NCBI GenBank assembly: GCA_964552235.1
Contig: CAZKGO010000061.1
Span: forward strand, 1-29,362
DNA: 29,362 nt
Source: CAVTHK01 sp964552235
GTDB taxonomy: Bacteria; Spirochaetota; Spirochaetia; SZUA-6; CAVTHK01
Direction: 5' to 3'
Shown here in pieces: positions 15,573 through 23,014 of this stretch (the stretch's first letter is position 1; every line of letters starts with the position of its first letter). The position numbers were made by a program, and so were the translations under genes. Below the pieces are notes generated by a model, which made no database searches, was not told the origin of the DNA, and was given only the letters and a program-made list of their open reading frames with translations.

Positions 15573-17174
15573 TCAGTCCCCGATCGCCCCTCCGTCCACG
15601 ATGTCCGCGGCATCCGCCCGCCCCATCGCATCGGCATACTCCCGCTTGAACGCCTCGCCATGGCTGCGGTAGCCGTGGTACGTCATGAACCAGCCCGCCC
15701 GCTCCCACGGCATCACGCGGGCCTGCGCCTCCCAGCGGCTGTAGCGCCGGGCAAGCTCGATGAGCCTCTCCGGCATCTGAGCGCCCAGGCCGTGCATCTC
15801 GCCGCGGTCCTGCTCCATGTCGTAAAGCTCCCACAGCGGATCGGTGTGCTGCCGCACGAGCTTGTAGCGGCCCGACCTCACCATCTGGTTGCCCTCGTGC
15901 TCGACAAAGATGTCGGGCCGCGGCGGCGAGCCGCCCCGCAGCACCGGGGCGAGCGAAACGCCGTCGAGGGCGTGCAGCCTGCGCCTCCCGCGGCTGCGGG
16001 GATAGCGCGCGCCGGCCAGCTCGAGGCAGGTCGGCATCACGTCGGTGAGCGAGCCGGTCCAGCCGTTCAGGCTTCCGGCCCGCGCGCCGATGCCCGCAGG
16101 CCAGTGGGCGATGAACGGAGTCTGCACCCCTCCCTGGCAGGTGAAATGCTTGTAGAGGCGCAGCGGAGTGTTCGACAAGTGCGCCCAGCACTCGCCGTAG
16201 TGCGTCTTGGAGCCCATGGTCGGGCCCTCGGCGCAGGCGCCGTTATCGGAGAGAAACATGATGAGCGTGTTCTCCAGCGCCCCGTTGCGCTCGAGCGCCG
16301 CGACGAGGCGCCCGACGTTCGCGTCCATGATCTCGATCATCGCCGCGTAGGTCGCCATGTTCTCGACCTGCCGCGCCCGCTCGCCTTCCGCCAGCGAGTC
16401 CCACGCCGGGATGCTCTCGGGCCTCGGCGGCAGCTCCCACTCCGGGGGTACGATCCCCAGCCGCTTCATCCGCTCGTATCGCTGCGGCCGCAGCCTGTCC
16501 CAACCCGCCGCGTACACAGGGCGATACTTCGCGATGGCCGCCTCCGGCGCCTCCAGAGGAAAGTGAGGAGCAGTGAAAGCCAGGTACAAGAAGAAGGGCG
16601 CACGCGGGTGATCCCGCTGGTGCTCGTCGACAAAGCGCTCGGCGTAGCGTCCTATCAAGTCCGTGAAGTAGGTCTCGCGCGGCGCGCGGTAGAACTTGCC
16701 GTCCAGCGCCAGGTGATCGGGGTGAAAGTAGCTCGTGCCCCCCGAGATCAGCGAGAAGGCGCGATCGAAGCCCCGGGCGGTCGGCCACGTGCTCTTGTCG
16801 CCGAGGTGAGCGGTCAGATGCCACTTGCCTGAGATGTACGAGCGATAGCCGGCTCCTGCGAGCGCCTCGGGGATCGTGAGGCAGCTTCGGTTGAGGGTCC
16901 CGGTGTAGCCGTCGGCTTCGGGGTCGCAGGCGCTCGCCCAGTCGAAGCTCATCCAGCCGACGCCCGCCTTGTGGGGCGTCACGCCGGTCAGGAGGGAGGC
17001 GCGCGAGGGGCAGCACCGCGGCGTGCTGTAGAAGTCCGTGAACCGCACGCCGTTGGAGGCCAGCCGGTCCAGGTGCGGGCTGCTCACCTCGCCGCCGTAG
17101 CAGCCGAGGTCGCTGTAGCCCATGTCGTCGACGAGGATGAGGACTATGTTGGGCTGAACCCGACCGTCGCTCAT
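15573..17174 (-). CDS. Arylsulfatase A-like Cys-type sulfatase (sulfatase 4)
   Basis: This 533-residue protein is the most arylsulfatase-like of the four sulfatases. C54 in RCCPSRASLLTG is the formylglycine site in the canonical C-x-P-S-R form. LILVDDMGYSDLGCYGG (12-28, with D16 and D17), GKWHL (116-120) and LSDNG (308-312) supply the ligands. It begins MSDGRVQPNIVLIL without a signal peptide, so cytoplasmic action is expected. ATG 17174 overlaps the UroD-3 stop by four bases (ATGA), showing translational coupling. It differs clearly from sulfatases 1-3, so the cluster has probably gathered several sulfatase subfamilies for different sulfate positions. Confidence 0.93.
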   Translation of the reverse strand: MSDGRVQPNIVLILVDDMGYSDLGCYGGEVSSPHLDRLASNGVRFTDFYSTPRCCPSRASLLTGVTPHKAGVGWMSFDWASACDPEADGYTGTLNRSCLTIPEALAGAGYRSYISGKWHLTAHLGDKSTWPTARGFDRAFSLISGGTSYFHPDHLALDGKFYRAPRETYFTDLIGRYAERFVDEHQRDHPRAPFFLYLAFTAPHFPLEAPEAAIAKYRPVYAAGWDRLRPQRYERMKRLGIVPPEWELPPRPESIPAWDSLAEGERARQVENMATYAAMIEIMDANVGRLVAALERNGALENTLIMFLSDNGACAEGPTMGSKTHYGECWAHLSNTPLRLYKHFTCQGGVQTPFIAHWPAGIGARAGSLNGWTGSLTDVMPTCLELAGARYPRSRGRRRLHALDGVSLAPVLRGGSPPRPDIFVEHEGNQMVRSGRYKLVRQHTDPLWELYDMEQDRGEMHGLGAQMPERLIELARRYSRWEAQARVMPWERAGWFMTYHGYRSHGEAFKREYADAMGRADAADIVDGGAIGD

Positions 17175-18235
17175 GCCTGCCGCCTCGCTCTCGAGGCTTC
17201 GTCGACGAACGCCAGAACGTTCTCCCACGGCACGTCGTGGGTCAGGTGGTGGGCCGGGCAGACCACGTAGCCTCCGTTTCGCCCGAGGACCCGCACCCGC
17301 TCCCTCACCTCGGCGCGGACCTGCTCCGGCGTGCCGCGCGGCAGCGTGTTCTGTATGCTGACGCCTCCCCAGAACGTCATGCGCTCGCCGTAGCGCCGCT
17401 TGACGTCCTCCAGATCGATCGACTCCGGCTGGACAGGGTTCAGGATCTCGACGCCGAGATCGACGAGATGGTCGAGGATCGGAGTGACCGCGCCGCAGCA
17501 GTGGACCGCCGCGAGGATGTCGGGCCTGAGGGAGCGCGCGTAGTCGAAGAGCCGCCTCATGCGAGGCTTGATCCAGTCGGCCCACATCCGCGGCGAGATG
17601 AACGTGGTCGTCTGGGCTGCCACGTCGATTCCGAGCCACAGCACGTCCACGCCGGCCCTTGCCAGCCCGTCGACGATCCCGAGCTGCGCTTCGGTCACGC
17701 GATCGAGCAGACGCCCCGCGATTTCGGGACGCTCCGCCAGATCGACGAAGAACTCCTCCATGCCCCTGAGGTGCCAGCACATCGGAAAGACGACGCGGGA
17801 GGTCGCTCCGATCACGACCAGGCCGCGGCCGTGCAGGTCTTCGACCCGGGCCTTCAATCCCTCGCGGCATTCCGCCCTGTAGAAGTCCGGAAACGGGTAG
17901 GCGTCGACGTCCTCGGGCCGCTCGGCCGAACCGAGGGGGTAGTAGTGGCGCACGGCCTCCCGCTCGTTTTCGACCTTGGCGCATCCCCAGCAGTCGATCT
18001 TGGCCTCCGCGGGCAGCGACGGGTAGTAGCGCTCAAAGCGGACCGCCTGCCGGCCGGCATCCTCGTTCAGGCGGACATAGCGGTGCCACAGGTCGAAGTA
18101 GTCGCCTGCCGTCTTTCCCCCGAGCTGCCCCGCGTACCTGTGGTACGCGTGCCGGTCCAGCTCCAGGGCCATCGGCACCTCACCTGCGACCTGCCGGCGC
18201 AGGATCTTCAGCATGTGCTCGCGGCCGTTCCGCAT
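17171..18235 (-). CDS. UroD-family protein, methyltransferase-like (UroD-3)
   Basis: This 354-residue UroD-fold protein has HCC at 245-247 and C326 (YVVCPAHH), fitting the H-x-C then C zinc pattern of corrinoid methyltransferases. VEILNPVQPESIDLEDVKRR (262-281) and FWGGVSIQNTLPRGTP (288-303) align with UroD-2, so those two are closer to each other than to UroD-1. ATG 18235 follows the permease stop by 16 bases, and the 3' end overlaps sulfatase 4 by four bases. Extra cysteines (DCWGC at 81-85) may be structural. The methyl donor and acceptor are unknown and no corrinoid protein gene is in the window. Confidence 0.85.
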   Translation of the reverse strand: MRNGREHMLKILRRQVAGEVPMALELDRHAYHRYAGQLGGKTAGDYFDLWHRYVRLNEDAGRQAVRFERYYPSLPAEAKIDCWGCAKVENEREAVRHYYPLGSAERPEDVDAYPFPDFYRAECREGLKARVEDLHGRGLVVIGATSRVVFPMCWHLRGMEEFFVDLAERPEIAGRLLDRVTEAQLGIVDGLARAGVDVLWLGIDVAAQTTTFISPRMWADWIKPRMRRLFDYARSLRPDILAAVHCCGAVTPILDHLVDLGVEILNPVQPESIDLEDVKRRYGERMTFWGGVSIQNTLPRGTPEQVRAEVRERVRVLGRNGGYVVCPAHHLTHDVPWENVLAFVDEASRARRQA

Positions 18236-18251
18236 GGAAATCCCCTCGCCC

Positions 18252-19142
18252 CTATCCCTTGATCGCCCCGATCATGACGCCCTTGACGAAGTAGCGCTGC
18301 AGGAACGGGTAGAGCAGCAGCATCGGCAGCGACGCGATAAAGATCACGGCGTACTTGAGCTGCTCCGAGCGCATCACCCGCTCGGTGAACCCGGCGTCGG
18401 AGCCGACCATCTCCTCGGTCTGCGTCTGGATCAGGATCTCGCGCAGGATGATCTGCAGCGGCACCAGCTTCCGGTTGGAGATGTAGATAAGGGCCGTGAA
18501 GAAGTCGTTCCAGTGGAACACGCCGTAGAACAGCACCATCACCGCGATTACCGGGCCCGACAGCGGGAGCACGATGCGGGTGAGGAAGTAGACGTTGTTC
18601 GAGCCGTCGATAAAGGCGGCTTCGCGCAGCTCATCGGGGATCGTGGTCTGGAAAAAGGTGCGCATCACGATCACGTTGTAGGTGTTGACCGCGTGGGGAA
18701 TCAGCATCGCCCAGATCGTGTTGACCATGCCCAGGCGCCGCACCACGAGGTACGTGGGCACCAGGCCGCCGCTGAAGAACATGGTGAACACCAGGACCAC
18801 GGAGAACAAGCTGCGACCCTTGAGGTCGCGCCGCGACAGCGGGTAGGCGACCATCACGGTGAGCGTGAGGTTGATGATCGTGCCGAAGAACGTGTAGAAG
18901 ACCGTGTTGCGGTAGCCCATCCAGATGTCCTGGTTCTCGAACACGTGCCTGTAGGAGTCGAGGCTCGGCTCGACGGGCAGCAGCCACACCTTGCCGTTGA
19001 CCAGCGAGATCGGCTCGCTCAGGCTCGCGCTCACCACGTACAGCAGCGGGTAGACGATCGCCAGCAGGATCACCGAGAGGGCGACATAGACGACGCCCAT
19101 GAACAGCCGGTCGGGGTCGAGGAGGCGCGCGCGCGTCACCAT
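18252..19142 (-). CDS. lplC: ABC transporter permease, LplC-like
   Basis: This 296-residue inner-membrane permease belongs to the MalG/LplC group. Six hydrophobic segments are visible, the first at about 14-38. The EAA loop REAAFIDGSNNVYFLTRIVL (173-192) contacts the ATPase. The C terminus PFLQRYFVKGVMIGAIKG is typical of LplC. ATG 19142 overlaps the LplB-like gene by seven bases; GTG 19139 is the alternative. There is no ATPase gene nearby, so a shared MsmX-type ATPase elsewhere is expected, as in related LplABC systems. Confidence 0.92.
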   Translation of the reverse strand: MVTRARLLDPDRLFMGVVYVALSVILLAIVYPLLYVVSASLSEPISLVNGKVWLLPVEPSLDSYRHVFENQDIWMGYRNTVFYTFFGTIINLTLTVMVAYPLSRRDLKGRSLFSVVLVFTMFFSGGLVPTYLVVRRLGMVNTIWAMLIPHAVNTYNVIVMRTFFQTTIPDELREAAFIDGSNNVYFLTRIVLPLSGPVIAVMVLFYGVFHWNDFFTALIYISNRKLVPLQIILREILIQTQTEEMVGSDAGFTERVMRSEQLKYAVIFIASLPMLLLYPFLQRYFVKGVMIGAIKG

Positions 19143-20092
19143 AGCGCCGTCTGCCTCAGCCGCTTCGCCGCCTGGTTGGCGGCCACCAGCAGCAGCAGGT
19201 TCAGCAGCGAGCGGAACAGCCCGACCGCCGACGAAAAGCTGTAGTCGCCCTGGAGGATCCCCGAGCGGTACACGTAGGTCGAGATCACGTCGCTGGTCTC
19301 GAGGTTGAGCCCGTTCTGCATGAGCAGGATCTTCTGGAACGCCACGTTGAGGATGTTGCCGATGCGCATGATCAGCAGGATGATGATCGTCGGCAGGATG
19401 CCCGGCAGCGAGATGTGCCAGATCTTGCGCACCCGGGTCGCGCCGTCGACGGTCGCCGCCTCGTAGAGCGTCGGGTCGATGCCGGCGAGGGCGGCCATGT
19501 AGATGATGGCGTTCCACCCCATCTCCTGCCACACGTTGCTGAGCACGAAGATGGTCTTGAACCATTCCTTCCTGATCATGTAGTTGACCGGCTCGGCGCC
19601 TGCCCAGCCGGCGATGATGTTCACGATGCCGTAGCGCGGGTTGGTAAAGGTGATGATCATCCCGACCACGACCACGGTCGAGAGGAAGTGCGGGACGTAT
19701 GTGACGTTCTGCACGATCCGCTTGAACGTCACGCTCTTGAGCTCGTTCATCATGAGGGCGAGCAGGATCGGGGCGGGAAAGCCGACGACCAGCGCGTACA
19801 GCGATATGCCGAAGGTGTTGCGCAGCAGTCGCCAGAAGTAGTAGCTCTTGAAGAACCGGTCGAAGTGCTTGAAGCCCACCCACGGGCTGCGCCAGATCCC
19901 CCGCGACGCGATGAAGTTCTTGAAGGCGATCTGCACGCCGTAGATCGGCACGTAGTGGAACACCACGTACCAGGCCAGCGGCACCAGCAGCATCAGGTAC
20001 AGGTCGTAGTTGAGGGCAAAGGAGCGGCGCCAGGGGCCGGTCACGGGCCTCTTGCGCAGGAGAGGAGGGAATTTCTCGAGGGCCGATGCCAT
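19136..20092 (-). CDS. lplB: ABC transporter permease, LplB-like
   Basis: This 318-residue partner of the LplC-like permease has an N-terminal cytoplasmic stretch, then LYLMLLVPLAWYVVFHYVPI (31-50) as the first membrane segment. It contains the LplB-typical YGVQIAFKNF. The EAA loop is EAATVDGATRVRKIWHISLP (211-230). ATG 20092 lies seven bases after the candidate -10 element at 20105-20100 and has no visible ribosome binding site, so the message may be leaderless. It is the first structural gene of the transport/sulfatase operon. Confidence 0.92.
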   Translation of the reverse strand: MASALEKFPPLLRKRPVTGPWRRSFALNYDLYLMLLVPLAWYVVFHYVPIYGVQIAFKNFIASRGIWRSPWVGFKHFDRFFKSYYFWRLLRNTFGISLYALVVGFPAPILLALMMNELKSVTFKRIVQNVTYVPHFLSTVVVVGMIITFTNPRYGIVNIIAGWAGAEPVNYMIRKEWFKTIFVLSNVWQEMGWNAIIYMAALAGIDPTLYEAATVDGATRVRKIWHISLPGILPTIIILLIMRIGNILNVAFQKILLMQNGLNLETSDVISTYVYRSGILQGDYSFSSAVGLFRSLLNLLLLVAANQAAKRLRQTALW

Positions 20093-20099
20093 TCACGGC

Positions 20100-20128
20100 A
20101 TTCTGGGCCCGCTTCGCCGCAAAGTCAA
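20100..20128 (-). promoter_or_regulatory. Promoter of the transporter/sulfatase operon
   Basis: On the minus strand, TTGACT (20128-20123) and CAGAAT (20105-20100) have a 17-base spacer. The -10 has four of six consensus bases, which would suit a promoter activated by the adjacent NarL-type regulator. The ATG at 20092 is only seven bases further on. Confidence 0.5.
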
Positions 20129-20190
20129 AAGGCAGATGTCACAGGTCGGCGTGGGACTTGTCCCGGCGGCGGTGCGCGCCGGTTCCTGCG

Positions 20191-20217
20191 GCCCGGCGCC
20201 GTGCACCCCGGCCGGGC
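20191..20217 (-). terminator. Stem-loop after the response regulator gene
   Basis: GCCCGGC (20191-20197) pairs with GCCGGGC (20211-20217) across a 13-base loop, six bases after the regulator stop codon. There is no T-run, so termination would be weak or factor-dependent. It separates the two-component genes from the promoter of the transport operon. Confidence 0.4.
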
Positions 20218-20222
20218 GCCTC

Positions 20223-20882
20223 TCAATCCTTGCGCGGCAGGTTCTCGGCGGCCCACAGGGCCGCCCGGGTGCGGGTGTGCACGTTGAGCACGTCGTAGAT
20301 GCGGCTCACGTAGTTGCGGACGGTCTTCTCGCTGAGGCCCAGCGCCTCGCTGATCTCACGGTTGTTGCGGCCCTCAGACATGAGCCGCAGCACCTGCATC
20401 TCCCGCTCGGAAAGCTGCTCACCCGGCGGCAGCGGCACCGCCTGCGGGCCCGCGGCCGCTTTGCGCCCACTGCTGAGCTTGAGCGCCAGGTCGCCGGAGA
20501 TCAGGACGTTGCCCTGGTTCACGCTCCTGATCGCCTCGATCACGTCGGCGGCGTGGGCGTCCTTGAGCAGGTAGCCGTTGGCGCCGGCCTCGATCGCCCC
20601 GCGGATCAGGTCGCGGTCGTCGAAGGTCGTGAGCATCAGGATGCGCACGGCGGGCCGCCGCTGCTTCATCCTGCGGGCCACCTCCACGCCGTCGATGAGC
20701 GGCATCCTGATGTCCAGGAGCACGACGTCCGGCTCGAGCTCGCGCTCTTTCTCGAGGGCCTCCTGGCCGTTGAGCGCCGTGCCCACGACCTCGATGTCGG
20801 TGCCTTCGAGCTTGAGCAGGGTGTAAAGCCCTTCGAGGAACACCGCGTGGTCGTCGACCATCAGGACGCGGATCCTAGCCAC
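20223..20882 (-). CDS. NarL/FixJ-family response regulator
   Basis: This 219-residue transcription factor has a receiver domain: acidic pocket VDDH (9-12), phosphoacceptor D57 in VVLLDIRMP, T85/T86 in MLTTFDD and K107 in LLKDA. The LuxR-type helix-turn-helix runs from LSEREMQVLRLMSEGRNN through SEKTVRNYVSRIY (about 157-200). ATG 20882 overlaps the kinase gene by eight bases. The probable target is the transport and sulfatase operon immediately downstream, which makes the pair a local sensor of the substrate or its breakdown products. Confidence 0.95.
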   Translation of the reverse strand: MARIRVLMVDDHAVFLEGLYTLLKLEGTDIEVVGTALNGQEALEKERELEPDVVLLDIRMPLIDGVEVARRMKQRRPAVRILMLTTFDDRDLIRGAIEAGANGYLLKDAHAADVIEAIRSVNQGNVLISGDLALKLSSGRKAAAGPQAVPLPPGEQLSEREMQVLRLMSEGRNNREISEALGLSEKTVRNYVSRIYDVLNVHTRTRAALWAAENLPRKD

Positions 20883-22071
20883 TCGCGACCCCCTTCCAGC
20901 CGAGCTCGATGCCGAGATCGAAGCCGCGGTCCGGCATCGACTGCCACACCAGCGAACCGTTCAGAGCCCTCACCCTCTCGCGCATGCCCGACAGGCCGTT
21001 GCCGGGGTCGACGGCCGCAGTGCCGCGGCCGTTGTCGGAGATGCGAAGGAGCACCCTCTCGCGCTCCTGCTCCCAACTCATGGCCACGTCGACGTGATCG
21101 GCCCGGCCGTGGCGGTAGGCGTTAGTGAGCGCCTCCTGGATGATGCGGTAGACCGTCTCGCTCAAACCTTCGTCCACGGTCTCCAGCGACTCCGGGAACG
21201 TCGTCGAGACCCGCACGCCCGTGCTGTCGCCAAAAGTCTCGCAGAGCCTCTGCCAGCGGCTGGAGCCGACGCGGCTGGCGTAGCTCTCGTCGCGCAGATG
21301 CGAGACCTCGGCCCTCACCTCCTGGATCGACTCCTGCAGCATCTCCTCGACATGGCCGAGCCTCGCGGCTGCGGCGCCCGGGTCGTCGTCCATGAGCCGG
21401 CGCACGGCCCGCACCTGCACCAGAGCGGCGGTCAGCGTGTAGCCGACTGTGTCGTGCACCTCGCGGGCTACGCGCACCCGCTCGATGATCCGCGCCGCCC
21501 CCGCGCTGCGGTCCACGTTGTCCTGCATCCGCACGTTCACGTTGACGAACTGCGAGGCCGCCCAGCGGGCCTGGTCGAAGAGCTCGACCTGGCGCTCCCA
21601 CGCGGCCGAGGCGCGCTTGCTCCACACAGTGACGACCGCTGCGGCAACGCCGACGACCGCGGCCATCTCGGCGGCCTCCGGCACCCGCTGCCGCAGCAGA
21701 GAGACGCACACGACTGCGGCTGCGGCTGCCTGCAGCCCTGCCGCCGCGGCCGGCCTGTTGAGCGCCGCCGCCGCGAGCAGCGTCACCACGTAGGCGGTCG
21801 ACACCGCAAGCCGCGGCGGCAGGGCAAGCAGCGAGAGGCCCCCGCAGGCGGCCACGGCGAGCACCGACGCCGCAACCGCCGGTTTGCCGCTCGCCCCGCG
21901 GCCGGCCAGGACCGCGGCCCAGCAGACGCAGGCGGACCACGCGAGACCGGCCCCCGCAGCCACGCGCGAGGCGGGGTCGCGCAGCCCTCCGGCAGCCAAC
22001 GCCGCAACCAGGGCAGCGCCGGCGAGCGAACAGGCCACCACCACGAGGCGGAAGCGGCTGCTGTACCTCAT
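20875..22071 (-). CDS. DesK/NarX-type sensor histidine kinase
   Basis: This 398-residue kinase has about six N-terminal membrane segments (residues 9-150) and little room for a periplasmic sensor domain, so it probably senses within or near the membrane. The HisKA_3 box is REVHDTVGYTL with H206. The ATPase domain shows EALTNAYRHG (313-322), DNGRG (346-350) and GNGLSGM (357-363). ATG 22071 has no clear ribosome binding site and lies nine bases after a candidate -10 element. It is transcribed divergently from the creatininase gene. Confidence 0.93.
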   Translation of the reverse strand: MRYSSRFRLVVVACSLAGAALVAALAAGGLRDPASRVAAGAGLAWSACVCWAAVLAGRGASGKPAVAASVLAVAACGGLSLLALPPRLAVSTAYVVTLLAAAALNRPAAAAGLQAAAAAVVCVSLLRQRVPEAAEMAAVVGVAAAVVTVWSKRASAAWERQVELFDQARWAASQFVNVNVRMQDNVDRSAGAARIIERVRVAREVHDTVGYTLTAALVQVRAVRRLMDDDPGAAAARLGHVEEMLQESIQEVRAEVSHLRDESYASRVGSSRWQRLCETFGDSTGVRVSTTFPESLETVDEGLSETVYRIIQEALTNAYRHGRADHVDVAMSWEQERERVLLRISDNGRGTAAVDPGNGLSGMRERVRALNGSLVWQSMPDRGFDLGIELGWKGVASG

Positions 22072-22080
22072 CGCCGCTCA

Positions 22081-22110
22081 ACTCTCGCCCCTGACGCGGC
22101 GCGGTGTCAA
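22081..22110 (-). promoter_or_regulatory. Candidate promoter of the two-component operon
   Basis: On the minus strand, a perfect TTGACA (22110-22105) is followed after 18 bases by GAGAGT (22086-22081), a poor -10 element. The start codon at 22071 comes nine bases later. Confidence 0.4.
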
Positions 22111-22127
22111 CGCGGTGGGCCGACCGG

Positions 22128-22157
22128 TTGTCGCCGTCCGCACGTTCGTTCTACAAT
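22128..22157 (+). promoter_or_regulatory. Candidate promoter of the creatininase/helicase genes
   Basis: TTGTCG (22128-22133) and TACAAT (22152-22157) have an 18-base spacer. The leader of about 16 bases contains GGAGG in front of ATG 22180, so this message has a normal ribosome binding site. Confidence 0.55.
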
Positions 22158-22179
22158 CGGGCGCCAGCGGAGGCAAGCC

Positions 22180-22995
22180 ATGCAGTGGGAAAACCTCACG
22201 TCGCCCGACTTCGCGAAAGCCGTCGAGACCTGCCGCGGAGTCGCGGTCCTGCCGATCGGAGTGCTGGAGCCGCACAGCGCGCACCTGCCGCTGGGCACCG
22301 ACATGTTCGAGGCGCACTGGACAGCCTGCCGCGCTGCCGAGCGCGAGCCGGCGATCGTCTTTCCCGCCTACCCCTTTGGCGTCAACCACGAGTCGGCCCA
22401 CCTGCCGGGGTCGGTGGTGATCCGCCGGAGCCTTCTTTTTGATCTCCTGGAGAACGTCTGCGACGAGATGGCCCGTCACGGCCTCCTCAAGATCGTGCTC
22501 CTGAGCGGCCACGGCGGCAACCGCTACTTTCTGCCGCTGTTCGTGCAGACGCTCGTGGAAAAGGACAAGCCGTACCTGGCGTACTACGCCGTGCCCAGGG
22601 CAGCCATCGATGTGGACAAGGTGCTGGAGACGCGGGAGACCGGCCACGCCTGCGAGCGGGAGACGAGCACGAGCCTGGCCATCAACCCGGACCTGGTCAA
22701 GATCGAGGCTGTACCGCCGCGACCGTTCACGAGCCTGCGGCGCAACCAGCCGCTGGCTGACCTCGGCGTGTACAGCCCGCTCGACTGGTACGCGATGTAC
22801 CCGGCGATGTACGTCGGCGACGCATCCAAGGCCACGGCCGAGAAGGGCCGGGCGCTCACCGAGGCTCGCATCGAGGCGCTGGCGCGCATCATCGCCGCGG
22901 TCAAGCAGGACACGACGACGCCCGCGATGCTCGTCGAGTTCCTCGCGGCCAAGCGCAGGCCCAGGCCGGCCCAGGCCTGGACCGCCGGCTCATGA
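22180..22995 (+). CDS. Creatininase-family amidohydrolase
   Basis: This 271-residue protein belongs to the creatininase / mycofactocin MftE-like family of metal-dependent amidohydrolases. The metal-binding blocks are LPIGVLEPHSAHLPLGTD (24-41, usually E-x-H-GPH-LPL-x-TD), LSGHGGNRYF (near 108) and HACERETS (near 155, matching HAG-x-x-ETS). The substrate is unknown, as members act on creatinine, formamides or peptides. ATG 22180 has GGAGG seven bases upstream, and the much longer open frame before it is only antisense to the kinase. The helicase gene starts 19 bases after its stop, so the two are likely cotranscribed. Confidence 0.88.
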   Translation: MQWENLTSPDFAKAVETCRGVAVLPIGVLEPHSAHLPLGTDMFEAHWTACRAAEREPAIVFPAYPFGVNHESAHLPGSVVIRRSLLFDLLENVCDEMARHGLLKIVLLSGHGGNRYFLPLFVQTLVEKDKPYLAYYAVPRAAIDVDKVLETRETGHACERETSTSLAINPDLVKIEAVPPRPFTSLRRNQPLADLGVYSPLDWYAMYPAMYVGDASKATAEKGRALTEARIEALARIIAAVKQDTTTPAMLVEFLAAKRRPRPAQAWTAGS

Positions 22996-23014
22996 GCGAC
23001 ACGGGAAGGAACGC

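Noticed and set aside
13746..16832. Very long plus-strand open frame of about 1000 codons
   Set aside because: It lies antisense to two binding-protein genes and a sulfatase, its translation has no recognisable domain, and it reflects high GC codon use. The same applies to long frames at 6441-8456, 9220-10632, 12193-13659, 17237-18262 and 21094-22179.
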